Positions 26,779 to 36,110 of a stretch of DNA of 64,000 nt are shown piece by piece. The DNA lies in the NCBI GenBank assembly GCA_910577105.1, contig CAJTMB010000016.1, positions 3,318 to 67,317 of the forward strand, given 5' to 3'. Every line of letters starts with the position of its first letter. The stretch's first letter is position 1. The DNA is from an uncultured Lachnospiraceae bacterium. Lineage in GTDB: Bacteria > Bacillota > Clostridia > Lachnospirales > Lachnospiraceae. Below the pieces are notes generated by a model. It was not told the origin of the DNA. It ran no database searches and saw only the letters and a program-made list of their open reading frames with translations. The translations under genes were made by a program, and so were the position numbers.

Positions 26779-27132
26779 TTACCTGCCGATGGCAGCCTCC
26801 CACTCTTTTTCCTTAAAACCGACAAGCACAAAATCTTCTCCCACCACAAGGGGCCTTTTTACCAGCATACCGTCCGTGGAAAGAAGCGCAAGCTGTTCTT
26901 CCTCGCTCATGCCCGGCAGCTTATCCTTCAATCCCATTTCCTTATAAAGAAGACCGCTGGTGTTGAAAAATCGTTTCAATGGAAGATTGCCTGCATGGTA
27001 CCACCGCTCCAGTTCTTCCTTTGTGGGATTGTCGGTTTTTATGTTCCTGTCGGAAAATGCCACACCCTTTTCCTCCAGCCACTTTTTGGCCTTCTGGCAG
27101 GTTGAACATTTGGGGTATTCAATAAACTGCAT
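26779..27132 (-). CDS. ArsC/Spx-family protein (YffB-like)
   Basis: A 117-aa thioredoxin-fold protein of the ArsC/Spx group. CSTCQKAKKW (about 9-18) supplies a CxxC pair; TDNPTKEEL, LKRFFNTSGLLYKE and LVKRPLVV are the family's other motifs, with the Arg of the RP element. Members include arsenate reductases and the RNA-polymerase regulator Spx; the absence of neighbouring ars genes makes arsenate reduction doubtful. It is first in a small leftward operon with the MmcQ-like and exonuclease genes. A GGAGG-type site (AAGGAGGAG) precedes the ATG. Confidence 0.88.
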   Translation of the reverse strand: MQFIEYPKCSTCQKAKKWLEEKGVAFSDRNIKTDNPTKEELERWYHAGNLPLKRFFNTSGLLYKEMGLKDKLPGMSEEEQLALLSTDGMLVKRPLVVGEDFVLVGFKEKEWEAAIGR

Positions 27133-27155
27133 ATGATTCTCCTCCTTTTTAACTA

Positions 27156-27608
27156 TTATTTAATCGTAAAACACCGTCTTGTTGTTATTTTGCACCTTTT
27201 GGGTTGAGCAGCCTGCCAGGTCCTTGTCTCAAACTGCTCGGGAGGAACATAACACAGGCTCATCTGCCACCCTTCAAGGGGAACCATTTCCGCGCTCTGC
27301 ACAAGAATTTTCGTTTCCATAAGCCTTTCAAAAAGAAAGAAAATGCCGCTGGAGAAAACTGCCGCCCCTAAAAAATCCCATTTCTTTAACAGCTTTTGAA
27401 ATACCGGAATCAACAGTACGCCCAAAATAACCGCAATGGCAATCGGCGTATACGGAATAACATATTTAGGATACCTTTCTACAGGGACAAAGCCGTTTTG
27501 GAGCACCTCCCCTGCCACCCTGATGCCCATATATACCGGATAAGCAGATAATGCCGTTATGATAACCGAAGCAGCAAGATAAAAACGCCAAAACCTCTTA
27601 TTCTCCAT
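27156..27608 (-). CDS. Hypothetical membrane protein, possibly C-terminally truncated
   Basis: About 150 aa from the ATG at 27608 after GAGGAA. Three hydrophobic segments: about 7-28 (FYLAASVIITALSAYPVYMG), 50-68 (PIAIAVILGVLLIPVF) and 75-90 (LGAAVFSSGIFFLF). The conserved-looking text ends at FETRTWQAAQ and is followed by a short basic tail (KRCKITTRRCF) unlike a membrane protein's end. I suspect a frameshift or deletion of a longer polytopic protein, but cannot prove it without relatives. No function assigned. Confidence 0.55.
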   Translation of the reverse strand: MENKRFWRFYLAASVIITALSAYPVYMGIRVAGEVLQNGFVPVERYPKYVIPYTPIAIAVILGVLLIPVFQKLLKKWDFLGAAVFSSGIFFLFERLMETKILVQSAEMVPLEGWQMSLCYVPPEQFETRTWQAAQPKRCKITTRRCFTIK

Positions 27609-27661
27609 TCCGCAATTCCTCCTCAAACACAAAAAATACACTCTGCAAATTAAGAAGACCT

Positions 27662-28180
27662 TTAAGTGTTATCACTTAATTTGGCATATACATATGTATC
27701 TTTCCAAATTGGATGTTCCGTTTCATCTTTCCAGAAATACACATTTTTTCTAAAATAAGCTTCCCGCTGAAATCCTAACGCTTCCAGTAATTTCCACGAA
27801 CTCCTATTATCGGGGTCACATTCTGCATATATCCTGTGCACGCCATTTGCAAAAGCATTCCCGATTAATGCCGCACAGCTTTCAGCAGCATAACCCTTTC
27901 CCCAATAATTGCGGTTAAACACATATCCCAATTCCAATGCTTCAAAGTTACGCTTACCCATATATACATTCCCAATCATTTTATGGGAATTTTTCAATTC
28001 AACGGCAATCATTTCATCTGTTCCAATACGCCATTCCAGATTTTCCTTCGTTTCATTAAGAGTCAATGGTTTATATGGTTCATATTTCACAACCTCTTCA
28101 TCGGATAAATACTCATATAAATCCTGCAAATCCTCTTTTTTGTATCTCCTTAAAATCAGTCTTTCCGTTTCTGCTATCAT
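27662..28180 (-). CDS. GNAT-family N-acetyltransferase, RimJ/RimL-like
   Basis: About 172 aa from MIAETERLILRRYKKED, the usual start of RimJ/RimL-type acetyltransferases (PF13302). The acetyl-CoA loop NRNYWGKGYAAESC carries the Q/R-x-x-G-x-G/A pattern, followed by VHRIYAECDPDNRSSWKLLE and LGFQREAYFRK. Such enzymes acetylate ribosomal protein N-termini, aminoglycosides or other amines; the substrate is unknown. An upstream in-frame ATG at 28201 adds 7 residues. The gene is single, beside a palindromic element. Confidence 0.85.
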   Translation of the reverse strand: MIAETERLILRRYKKEDLQDLYEYLSDEEVVKYEPYKPLTLNETKENLEWRIGTDEMIAVELKNSHKMIGNVYMGKRNFEALELGYVFNRNYWGKGYAAESCAALIGNAFANGVHRIYAECDPDNRSSWKLLEALGFQREAYFRKNVYFWKDETEHPIWKDTYVYAKLSDNT

Positions 28181-28279
28181 TGTTTTGCTCCCCGTCTCCA
28201 TAACAAATTCCTATTTATCATCATATAACATTTGCCTTTCCATTGCAAGGTACAGAAACGCCGCTCCCTACGTCTTGAC

Positions 28280-28466
28280 ATATTGCATGGGCGGCGGTGG
28301 CGGTGTATTTGATTCCATAAAGGACCGTGTAAAAACACCGGCCCAATGCCTTGCAAACAAGGCATGAGAGGTTGTATTTTAACCTCTTATGTGCCGCTGT
28401 GTTTTTACCCGAGTGAGAACGTGTCCTGTTGGAACAAATACACCGCCACCGCCGCCCATGCAATAT
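28280..28466. repeat. 187-bp palindromic element (MITE-like or structured RNA)
   Basis: Perfect 31-bp inverted arms (28280-28310 and 28436-28466) contain ATTGCATGGGCGG and GGTGGCGGTGTATTT. Inside, GTAAAAACAC pairs with GTGTTTTTAC, and two tip hairpins follow: ATGCCTTG/CAAGGCAT and AGAGGTT/AACCTCT. The whole can fold as one long stem with two heads. No transposase is present. It lies 61 nt upstream of a tRNA gene. A MITE is the simplest reading; a non-coding RNA is the alternative. The remaining intergenic DNA here holds only the tRNA unit. Confidence 0.7.
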
Positions 28467-28489
28467 GCCTTCCCCCATACACTCCATAC

Positions 28490-28517
28490 TTGCAATTCTC
28501 CCCCAAAGTGCTATAAT
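28490..28517 (+). promoter_or_regulatory. tRNA-Val promoter
   Basis: -35 TTGCAA (28490-28495), 16-bp spacer, -10 TATAAT (28512-28517), 10 nt before the tRNA. Confidence 0.7.
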
Positions 28518-28527
28518 TAAGGAAAAC

Positions 28528-28601
28528 GGGGTCATAGCTCAGCTGGGATGAGCGTTCGCCTCACACGCGAGAGGTCATGGGTTCGAGCCCCATTGGCCCC
28601 A
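28528..28601 (+). tRNA. tRNA-Val (anticodon CAC)
   Basis: The cloverleaf is complete: acceptor GGGGTCA with TGGCCCC, D-arm GCTC/GAGC, anticodon stem TTCGC/GCGAG with loop CTCACAC giving anticodon CAC (codon GTG), and T-arm with GGTTCGAGCC. The discriminator is A; CCA is not encoded. Confidence 0.95.
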
Positions 28602-28603
28602 TC

Positions 28604-28640
28604 AAAAAAGGTTTGCCACAAATAATGGCAAACCTTTTTT
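28604..28640. terminator. Bidirectional terminator between tRNA-Val and the LtaS-like gene
   Basis: A 15-bp stem (AAAAAAGGTTTGCCA and its complement) with A- and T-tracts on the two arms, so it works for the rightward tRNA and the leftward sulfatase gene. Confidence 0.85.
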
Positions 28641-28655
28641 GTATGCACATCTGCA

Positions 28656-30452
28656 TTACTCACTGTCAAACAACAGGTAATACTGCATCTTTTGATAATC
28701 CGAAAGCTGCTCCGATTCTTCGCCGGAGCCATCCGCCGTTATCATCTGCTGTGCGGAAAGAACCGGAATCTCCTGCCTGACTTCTTTTAGGCGGGACTGG
28801 TAGACGGGAAGCGGAAGCCCTGCTGTCTCAAGCACCAGACCGCCCAGATAATTGGCGCTGATTTGGACATCCTTTGCTTCTTCAATATCGTAATTGGCCC
28901 AGATAAGAAAGGGAACCTGATACCTTAAGTTATCCTCTTCCTCCGTCAGCGCCGAACCTGTCTTTCCCTGCAGGTTCCAGACGGGCTCCACCACAAAGTC
29001 CGCGGGCTGGTGGTCACCGAAAAACACAATAATGGTGTCCTCCTCCTGCTGTGAAAAATAATCTATCAATTCTTCCAGCGCCTTGTCAGTATGTTTCATT
29101 AAGGACAGATACTGGTTAAGGGATTGGGAATCAATGCCTTCCGCCGTAATGTCAGGCGTAAAATTAGCAAACTCTTCCGAATACCCTGAGTGGTTCTGCA
29201 TCGTCACTTCAAAAAAGAAAAGCGGTTTTCCCGGCTCCTTCTCCTCATAAGCCCGGATAATATAGTCAAACGCCGAAGCGTCGCTCACATACCGGCGCAA
29301 CATGGATGCGTCTGTAAAACTGTCAATAAAATCCGACTGTTCAAAGCCAAGCATAGGATAGACGGTTTCCCTCTCCCACCCGGAAGCATAGTAAGGGTGC
29401 GCCGCCCTGGTAATGTAACCCTGATGCGCCAGATAAGAGGCCAGAGAGGGTTGTTCCCCATTGATATACTGCTGGTAGGGAATGCTTCCCTGAGGCAGGA
29501 AGGCCATGGTATGTCCGGTCAGAAACTCAAATTCTGTGTTAGCGGTATTTCCGCCTTTTACAGACACATATAACTGTCCTGTTATGGCGTTTTCCCCATC
29601 CTCCTGCATCCTGTGCAGAAAAGGCATGTAATCTTCATTGGTATCAAAATCACCTAACACGGCAAGGTCTGAAAAGGCCTCGTCCATAATGACAATAATA
29701 TTGGGCTTTTTTTCTTCTGTTTTTGCATCGTCAAAGATGCCTGAGGATGCTTCCACGGCAAACAGCTCTTCTGTTTCCCCTTTGTCATAGCCCTCCGGCC
29801 TGTCAACGGCAATATATTGCAGTTCCAGTAAAAACGCCACGGTTCCGCCGTTTCTCTCGCTCATGACATCCGGCGTAAACAGCTTGTCATACATGCACAT
29901 TTCATTCTGCACAAAATCTTCATCGTGTAAGAGCGATACCAGAAACAATAAGATTGCCAGCGCTCCCGCCGCCGCAGGCACACGAAATGCCCAGCTTTTT
30001 AAGGGACCGTGATAAAACTTGCCCACCGTATGCTTCAGCCTGTTTCTGCAAAGGAGCAGTTCTATGGCTATCAATACCAAAAACCCCGCAAGAACTGCCG
30101 CCGCCTGCCTGTCGATGGTATAGGTAAAATCCCCCGCCACGCTTGCCGCCGTCCTGATGGAGAAAAAATCCCACGGCAGAATCGGCTGAGAGCGGAAAGA
30201 AATCACAAAATAATTTGCCAGACCATATAGCATAAAAACAACGGTTTCCAGCAAAAGCGCAATGTGCAGCCTGCCAATCAGCGCATACAGCATTACCATA
30301 AACAGCTCAAAAATAATAATATTAAAAATCTGTAAATCCCACCTGATATCCTCCCATGGATTGTGGGTAAACCATTCAAACAAATAAAAAACCGCAATCG
30401 GCGCTAAAAAAGCCAACACCGCTTTTACCATTTTTTTGCACACATTTTTCAT
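28656..30452 (-). CDS. LtaS-like sulfatase-fold phosphoglycerol transferase
   Basis: A 598-aa membrane enzyme of the lipoteichoic acid synthase family. Five hydrophobic segments lie in the first 180 residues (about 11-27, 42-60, 65-85, 117-134, 157-175), followed by an extracellular sulfatase domain. Metal and catalytic residues: E258 in VIMDEAFSDL, the likely nucleophile T303 in KGGNTANTEFEFLTG, and FFGDHQPAD near the C-terminus. It probably transfers glycerol phosphate or a related group from a lipid to surface polymers. The presence of NTANTE in place of the usual KTSDSE suggests a divergent subfamily. Single gene. Confidence 0.88.
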   Translation of the reverse strand: MKNVCKKMVKAVLAFLAPIAVFYLFEWFTHNPWEDIRWDLQIFNIIIFELFMVMLYALIGRLHIALLLETVVFMLYGLANYFVISFRSQPILPWDFFSIRTAASVAGDFTYTIDRQAAAVLAGFLVLIAIELLLCRNRLKHTVGKFYHGPLKSWAFRVPAAAGALAILLFLVSLLHDEDFVQNEMCMYDKLFTPDVMSERNGGTVAFLLELQYIAVDRPEGYDKGETEELFAVEASSGIFDDAKTEEKKPNIIVIMDEAFSDLAVLGDFDTNEDYMPFLHRMQEDGENAITGQLYVSVKGGNTANTEFEFLTGHTMAFLPQGSIPYQQYINGEQPSLASYLAHQGYITRAAHPYYASGWERETVYPMLGFEQSDFIDSFTDASMLRRYVSDASAFDYIIRAYEEKEPGKPLFFFEVTMQNHSGYSEEFANFTPDITAEGIDSQSLNQYLSLMKHTDKALEELIDYFSQQEEDTIIVFFGDHQPADFVVEPVWNLQGKTGSALTEEEDNLRYQVPFLIWANYDIEEAKDVQISANYLGGLVLETAGLPLPVYQSRLKEVRQEIPVLSAQQMITADGSGEESEQLSDYQKMQYYLLFDSE

Positions 30453-30521
30453 AAATAACGCCTCCGGTTATTCATTGTATGCAAAATCAGTAAAAAAGTC
30501 AATTGGCCAATCGTTTCCAGT

Positions 30522-30549
30522 TTCCCCGGATTGTTTTCAATCCGGGGAA
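30522..30549. terminator. Hairpin after the NlpC/P60 gene
   Basis: Perfect 12-bp GC-rich stem (TTCCCCGGATTG/CAATCCGGGGAA) with a 4-nt loop just past the gene's end. There is no T-run on the minus strand, so it may be an mRNA 3' stabiliser rather than an intrinsic terminator. Confidence 0.4.
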
Positions 30550-30567
30550 TATTTGTGACTAATTTAA

Positions 30568-31722
30568 TCAGATAATCCTTCTTACCGACAAAATCTGCCT
30601 GTAAGTTGCTTTTCCAAGTTTGATGCCCGTTTTGGCCGTGCTGGCGTGGACTATATAACCGCCGCCGATATAAAGCGCCACATGCCCGTCATAACAGATG
30701 ATATCACCGGGCTGCGCATTGGCGTAAGCAACCTCTGTGCCGGCGCTCCTCTGCTGGTAGGAGGTACGGGGTATCGAATAACCAAAATCACTGAAAATAC
30801 GGTATGTAAACCCGGAGCAGTCTGCACCGTTCGTCAGACTGGTCCCCCCTGACACATAGGGATTGCCGATATACTGACAGCCGTATCTGGCAATCTGCTT
30901 GCCCAAGTCGCTGCCGGAGGCATTGTTGATAATGTCGGAAACGTTGGCATTGCTCACCGTATATGTGCCGTTCGCCGCATTCCTTCTGCGCTCGGCTTCC
31001 TGCAGCTTCTTGAGCTCCGCCTGCTCCTGCTTGATTTTGGTCTTGAGTACGCTTGCCTCCTGTCTGGCCCGTGCAATCAATGCGTCATAGTTGGAGGATT
31101 CCTCCTTCTTTCTCGCCAAAAGACCATCCAGATAAACCTTCTGCTCCTCCATGCTGTCCTTATCTGCCTGCAGGGAAGCCTTGTCCGTCTCCAGCTGGTC
31201 CCATAGCGACTTCACCATATCCTTGGTTGCCTCATATTCCAGAAGCATGTTGCGGTCATACTCATAAACAGCTTCTATATAGCTTGCCTGATTCAACAAT
31301 TCACTGAAGCTTCCCGCTGAAAACAGTGTACTGAGATAGTCCTCTTCTCCCTGCTCGTACATAAACTGGATGCGGAGGACCATCGCTTCATACTGCTCCT
31401 CCTCAATCCGCTTTGCCTCTTCATACTGTGCCTGGGTCGTTGCAATGTCAGCTTCCTTCTCTGCAATCTCATCTTCCAGAAGCCCAATAGCCGCCATTGT
31501 ATTCAAAAGTTCTGCGTCCAGGTCGCTGATTTCTTCTTCCAGAATATCCTGCTCGTCCTGCAGCCCGAGAATCTCGTCATTAAGACCTTCCAGGGCATTC
31601 TGGTCCCTGTTGATGTTATCCTGAATCTCGCCTACCGTAGTCGCCTGCGCCTGAAGGGTCAGGGCAAAAACCAAACCGATTACCAATATTAAATTTAATA
31701 TTTTTACTATCGTTTTCTTCAT
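30568..31722 (-). CDS. Secreted peptidoglycan endopeptidase: CwlO-like coiled coil plus NlpC/P60
   Basis: A 384-aa cell-wall hydrolase. Signal peptide 1-27 (IVKILNLILVIGLVFALTLQ, cleaved near AQA), a long coiled coil (about 32-245, Glu/Leu/Gln-rich) and an NlpC/P60 domain (about 275-384). Catalytic C302 in GADCSGFTYRIF, H347 in DGHVALYIGGG and H359 in YIVHAS form the triad. CwlO-type enzymes cut D-glutamyl-meso-diaminopimelate bonds during growth and are controlled by FtsEX through the coiled coil; that control is presumed here. Single gene. Confidence 0.94.
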   Translation of the reverse strand: MKKTIVKILNLILVIGLVFALTLQAQATTVGEIQDNINRDQNALEGLNDEILGLQDEQDILEEEISDLDAELLNTMAAIGLLEDEIAEKEADIATTQAQYEEAKRIEEEQYEAMVLRIQFMYEQGEEDYLSTLFSAGSFSELLNQASYIEAVYEYDRNMLLEYEATKDMVKSLWDQLETDKASLQADKDSMEEQKVYLDGLLARKKEESSNYDALIARARQEASVLKTKIKQEQAELKKLQEAERRRNAANGTYTVSNANVSDIINNASGSDLGKQIARYGCQYIGNPYVSGGTSLTNGADCSGFTYRIFSDFGYSIPRTSYQQRSAGTEVAYANAQPGDIICYDGHVALYIGGGYIVHASTAKTGIKLGKATYRQILSVRRII

Positions 31723-31791
31723 GTATCTATGTTACCATATTCTGGCTGGCTTTTCATCTGGAAAATATTGAATATTTTATTAAATTTCACC

Positions 31792-33183
31792 TTATAACTC
31801 ACAGTTATTTACCGTTCTGGGGAAAGGAATGACATCCCTGATATTACCCATCCCGGTCAGGTACATAACGCATCTCTCAAATCCCAGTCCGAAGCCTGCA
31901 TGGCGGACAGAACCGTACTTGCGCAAATCCAGATAAAAGTCGTAATCTTCCTTCTTAAGCCCCAGTTCTTCCATTCTCTTTTCCAGTACATCCAGATTAT
32001 CTTCCCTCTGGCTGCCGCCAATGATTTCACCGATACCCGGAACCAGACAGTCCATCGCCGCAACCGTCTTTCCATCCTCATTCAGCTTCATGTAGAAAGC
32101 TTTGATTTCCTTGGGATAATCCGTTACAAATACCGGCCGTTTAAACTCCTGCTCCGTCAGGTATCTCTCATGCTCCGTCTGCAAATCACAGCCCCAGTGT
32201 ACCTTATATTCAAATTCATCGTTATGCTTTTCCAGAATGTCTATGGCTTCCGTATAGGTCACATGCCCAAAATCGGAATTTATCACATGGTTTAACCTTT
32301 CAATCAGGCCCTTATCCACAAATTGATTGAAAAATGCCATTTCTGCCGGCGCATTTTCCAGCACATAACGGATGACATACTTTATCATGGCCTCCGCCAG
32401 CGCCATGTCGTCGGTCAAATCCGCAAAAGCCATCTCCGGCTCTATCATCCAGAACTCTGCCGCATGGCGGGTTGTGTTGGAATTTTCAGCGCGGAAAGTG
32501 GGTCCGAAAGTATATACATTTTTAAACGCAAAGGCATAGGTTTCCACATTGAGCTGTCCGCTTACCGTCAGATTTGTGGGCTTTCCGAAGAAATCCTGAC
32601 TGTAGTCCGGCGCACCGTCCTCGGTCCTGGGCAGTTTATCCAGGTCCATGGTGGTAACCTGAAACATCTCTCCGGCGCCCTCACAGTCGCTTCCCGTGAT
32701 AATCGGCGTATGCACATACACAAAACCTCTCTCCATAAAGAAAGAGTGAATGGCATATGCCGCAAGGGAACGCACCCTGAATACCGCCTGAAACGTGTTT
32801 GTTCTTGCACGGAGATGCGGAATTGTCCTTAAATATTCAAAACTGTGCCTCTTTTTTTGCAGAGGATAGTCGGCGCCCGACATCCCTTCCACAAATGCCT
32901 CCCCGGCCTGCATTTCAAAAGGCTGCTTCGCCTCCGGAGTAGCCACAATCGTACCCTTTACAACGATTGCGGAACCCACGTTCAGTTTGGTAAGCTCCTC
33001 AAAATTCTGCATCTTATCATGATACACCACCTGCAAAGTTTCAAAGTAGGTGCCATCATTGAGAACCAGAAATCCAAATGTCTTGGAATCCCGGTTGCTT
33101 CTCACCCAGCCGCCTATCGTCACTTCCCTGCCGATATAACTTTCCCTGTTTCGGTACAAGTCCCTGATATCCGTTAAATCCAT
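31792..33183 (-). CDS. asnS: Asparaginyl-tRNA synthetase
   Basis: Charges tRNA-Asn. 463 aa, normal length. The N-terminal OB fold (about 18-105; VTIGGWVRSNRDSKTFGFLVL) binds the anticodon; the class II core has motif 2 FRAENSNTTRHAAEFWMIEPE and motif 3 GFGLGFERCVMYLTG. HTPIITGSDCEGAGEMFQV distinguishes it from AspRS. It lies 39 nt downstream of a foldase lipoprotein gene on the same strand. No T-box is visible upstream. Confidence 0.96.
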   Translation of the reverse strand: MDLTDIRDLYRNRESYIGREVTIGGWVRSNRDSKTFGFLVLNDGTYFETLQVVYHDKMQNFEELTKLNVGSAIVVKGTIVATPEAKQPFEMQAGEAFVEGMSGADYPLQKKRHSFEYLRTIPHLRARTNTFQAVFRVRSLAAYAIHSFFMERGFVYVHTPIITGSDCEGAGEMFQVTTMDLDKLPRTEDGAPDYSQDFFGKPTNLTVSGQLNVETYAFAFKNVYTFGPTFRAENSNTTRHAAEFWMIEPEMAFADLTDDMALAEAMIKYVIRYVLENAPAEMAFFNQFVDKGLIERLNHVINSDFGHVTYTEAIDILEKHNDEFEYKVHWGCDLQTEHERYLTEQEFKRPVFVTDYPKEIKAFYMKLNEDGKTVAAMDCLVPGIGEIIGGSQREDNLDVLEKRMEELGLKKEDYDFYLDLRKYGSVRHAGFGLGFERCVMYLTGMGNIRDVIPFPRTVNNCEL

Positions 33184-33221
33184 GTTTCTTCCAGCCTTTC
33201 TTTTATTAATAATAAATCACA

Positions 33222-34262
33222 TCAATACTCTGTAATCCGGGCATTTTCCATTAGAAACTCCACTACTTTGTTATACATAAAGTATTCCCTGAACTCTTCT
33301 TTGTCCGCCTCAGCCAACAGGGCTTCCACGGACTCAATATTATTTTCTTCCACAAATTCTTTCAAAGATTCTTCCAGTTCCTCATCCGAAACATTCAAAC
33401 CTTCTTCATTGGCAACGTACTGCAAAAGCATCCCCTGCTTTGCATTTCTCTCCGCTGCCTGTGCTATATAAGACGCGGAATCCATCTGATAATAATACTG
33501 GCAAAGCATTTCCACATCCGCGCCAAGCTGCGCCGCCTGGCTTTCCAGCGAACTGCGGATAGGCTCAGAGTATTTTTCTATTAAGGACTCCGGCGCATCC
33601 TTTTTTAAAGTGGCAATTTTATCAAGGGAAGCAAGAACGGCATCCTCCCTGCCCGCATTGTATTCATAATCTGCCCTCAGTTCAAGATACTCCCTGCAAA
33701 AACCGAAAAACTCTTCCACTGTTGTGTATTCGCCTTCCGTGATAATCGCCACATTCCCGTCCGTCATCTGTGATATGTCAGTAGCATAGATATAATTTAC
33801 CGTAACGGTAAACACCACTTCTTTACCCGCCATTTCCGGATTGTAATCCTCCGGGAAAGTGAGCGGCAGTTCCACGGTTTCTCCGGGCATCACGCCAATC
33901 AGGCCCTCTTCAAATCCGGGAATAAACTGGCCTGAACCGATTCCTAATGTTGCGCCCTGCGCCGTACCGCCGGCAAAGGCAACTCCGTTCTCCGTTCCTG
34001 CATAATTAAGGTTGATAGTGTCCCCGTTTTCGACCGCCCTGTCCATAATGCCGTATGCACTCAGTGCAAGGGAATTTACATCTTCTTCCGTTATTTCCCT
34101 CTTGGCCGCGACAGTAATTTCCAGTCCTTTATATTCACCGTCAAACTTTACATACTTGGAAACCGAAATGTCTTTTAAATAACGGCTCGTTTCTTTCCCA
34201 CAGCCTGCAAACATGCCGACTGCCAAAAGAAAAGCAAGCACAAACACAAGTTTTTTCTTCAT
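33222..34262 (-). CDS. Lipoprotein peptidyl-prolyl isomerase (FKBP/trigger-factor-like)
   Basis: 346-aa exported foldase. Lipobox FAGC with C21 anchors it outside the membrane. An FKBP-type domain (about 45-155) contains GDTINLNYAGTENG, GSGQFIPGFEEGLIG and MPGETVELPLTFPEDY; a helical region resembling the trigger-factor C-terminus follows (about 170-340). It probably helps fold secreted proteins, like PrsA-type foldases but with a different catalytic domain. Several relatives in Clostridia have the same trigger-factor-like layout. Confidence 0.88.
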   Translation of the reverse strand: MKKKLVFVLAFLLAVGMFAGCGKETSRYLKDISVSKYVKFDGEYKGLEITVAAKREITEEDVNSLALSAYGIMDRAVENGDTINLNYAGTENGVAFAGGTAQGATLGIGSGQFIPGFEEGLIGVMPGETVELPLTFPEDYNPEMAGKEVVFTVTVNYIYATDISQMTDGNVAIITEGEYTTVEEFFGFCREYLELRADYEYNAGREDAVLASLDKIATLKKDAPESLIEKYSEPIRSSLESQAAQLGADVEMLCQYYYQMDSASYIAQAAERNAKQGMLLQYVANEEGLNVSDEELEESLKEFVEENNIESVEALLAEADKEEFREYFMYNKVVEFLMENARITEY

Positions 34263-34383
34263 CCTTTTTTCTTTTTCCTTTCATTTTACCGGTAACCGGC
34301 ATCATTTTCACATGGAAATACCACACAATATCTATATATATACCACAAAACGGAAGTTCTTAAAAGTCCTTTTTCCCCGGTTT

Positions 34384-35862
34384 TTACAAAAGCGGCGATA
34401 AGAGCCTGCTGACTTGTTCCTTTACGCGGATATATAAGGAACGGCTGGCATACATGTGCTTCGTCACCTGCGTGCAGTATTTCAAGTCCTCCTCAAAATA
34501 TCCAATCATTTCTCTCGCCTTTATGTCATCATAAACCACTGCATTTACCTCAAAATTCAGGGCAAAACTGCGGATATCCATGTTTGCCGTCCCATAGCAG
34601 AATACTTTTTCATCCACAATAATCCCTTTAGAATGCAAAAATCCGTTGTTGTAGGTATAACAGTTTGCCCCTGCCATAACCAGTTCCCCCATATAGGAGT
34701 ATGTTGCCCAGTATACAAAAGGATGGTCCGGCTTACAGGGTATCATCAGATTGACCTCAACACCGGAATGGATTGCTATCATAAGAGCGGTGAACATGGC
34801 GTCATCCGGTATAAAGTAAGGGGTCTGGATATAAATTTTTTTCTCCGCCTTATTAATCAGTCTGACATAGTTGTCCCTGACAGGCTGTAAAGAGGTATCC
34901 GGTCCGCTGTACACAATCTGGACGTCACACCTGTCCCTGTGCCTTGCCGTAATCCCCTGCATATACTTGGCTTCCAGAAACAGGTTTTCCTTTGCGGCAT
35001 AATTCCAGTCAAGCAGAAAACGAAGTTCCAGACCCAGAATGGCCTCCCCGCATATCCTTAAATGCGTGTCCCTCCAATAGCCGAACTTAGAGTCCAGTCC
35101 TATATACTCCTTACCAATATTAAAGCCGCCCACGTAGGCAACCTGATTGTCAATCACCACTATTTTTCTGTGGTTGCGGTAATTCATACGCAGGTGCAGA
35201 CGACGCATTAAAGCCGGAAAAAACTCCGCCGTCTTAATTCCCTTTCTGTTAAGCGCTTCCCAATATTTGTGCTTGACGGAACGGCATCCCATGGCGTCAT
35301 ACAATATCCTGACTTCGACACCCTGTTCCACCTTTTCCAGAAGCACATCCTTTATCCTGTTAAAAAGAACGTCATTCTTGATAATATAATATTGGATATG
35401 GATAAAATCCTTTGCCTGCTTTATGTCTTCTATCAGCGCCTCAAACTTTTTATTTCCGTCCACAAAAATATCAATGTCGTTGGTATCGGACAAAACGGCG
35501 CCTACCGTATCCAGGTTAAACATCACCAAATCGGAAAATCCGTCAATGTCCGGCGCATGTTTTTGCAATTCGTTGCTCCGAAGCTGATGCTCCTGTTGAC
35601 GGATGGCTTCGTTTAGTCTGTCCTCAATCTCCTTAACCTTAAACATTTTCCTCTTATGCATGTCTGTTCCGAGAAACAGGTAAAAAACAAATCCCAGAAT
35701 CGGTATAAAATAAAGAAGCATTAACCATGTCCATACGGTTTTCGGGTCCCGGCGCTGAAAAAAGACAATCACCACCGCAAATATAATATTTAAGAAAACA
35801 AGATGTCCAAACAAAAATTGTACTACCGTTACAAATGCATCCCAAAACTGCTGCATATTCAT
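34384..35862 (-). CDS. cls: Cardiolipin synthase
   Basis: Joins two phosphatidylglycerol molecules to cardiolipin in the membrane. Two N-terminal membrane segments (about 15-35 and 45-65), then two phospholipase D motifs: HRKIVVID (231-238) and HSKGIIVD (410-417), each with the downstream G-G/S or N-M context. 492 aa, normal length. Divergently oriented from plsC, another membrane-lipid gene, with 248 nt between them. Confidence 0.95.
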   Translation of the reverse strand: MNMQQFWDAFVTVVQFLFGHLVFLNIIFAVVIVFFQRRDPKTVWTWLMLLYFIPILGFVFYLFLGTDMHKRKMFKVKEIEDRLNEAIRQQEHQLRSNELQKHAPDIDGFSDLVMFNLDTVGAVLSDTNDIDIFVDGNKKFEALIEDIKQAKDFIHIQYYIIKNDVLFNRIKDVLLEKVEQGVEVRILYDAMGCRSVKHKYWEALNRKGIKTAEFFPALMRRLHLRMNYRNHRKIVVIDNQVAYVGGFNIGKEYIGLDSKFGYWRDTHLRICGEAILGLELRFLLDWNYAAKENLFLEAKYMQGITARHRDRCDVQIVYSGPDTSLQPVRDNYVRLINKAEKKIYIQTPYFIPDDAMFTALMIAIHSGVEVNLMIPCKPDHPFVYWATYSYMGELVMAGANCYTYNNGFLHSKGIIVDEKVFCYGTANMDIRSFALNFEVNAVVYDDIKAREMIGYFEEDLKYCTQVTKHMYASRSLYIRVKEQVSRLLSPLL

Positions 35863-36110
35863 ACCCCCGCATACCGCCGGCTGACTGCGGTACCGCTTAC
35901 TGTTCCAGTTCTTCCTTTGCGCATATCATTATGAGTATACCACACAACCTTGGCAAAACATACCCTGAAATAGCGTGAAACATAATAAAATATGCTGAGA
36001 AAAACCTACAGATTTTTTATCAAACTATCTTTTTACTGTTATTTCTTCCAAAATCTGTTATAATGAACGCGTGAGCGTTAAACACTTATCAAAAGCTAAA
36101 GGAGATTTTT

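Noticed and set aside
28280..28466. The long palindrome as a terminator or as a Gly-rich protein (MGGGGGVF)
   Set aside because: Far too long for a terminator, and the frame is a product of the GC-rich arms with no ribosome site.
30522..30549. Strong intrinsic terminator after the NlpC/P60 gene
   Set aside because: The stem is perfect but there is no T-run on the minus strand; kept only as a low-confidence hairpin.
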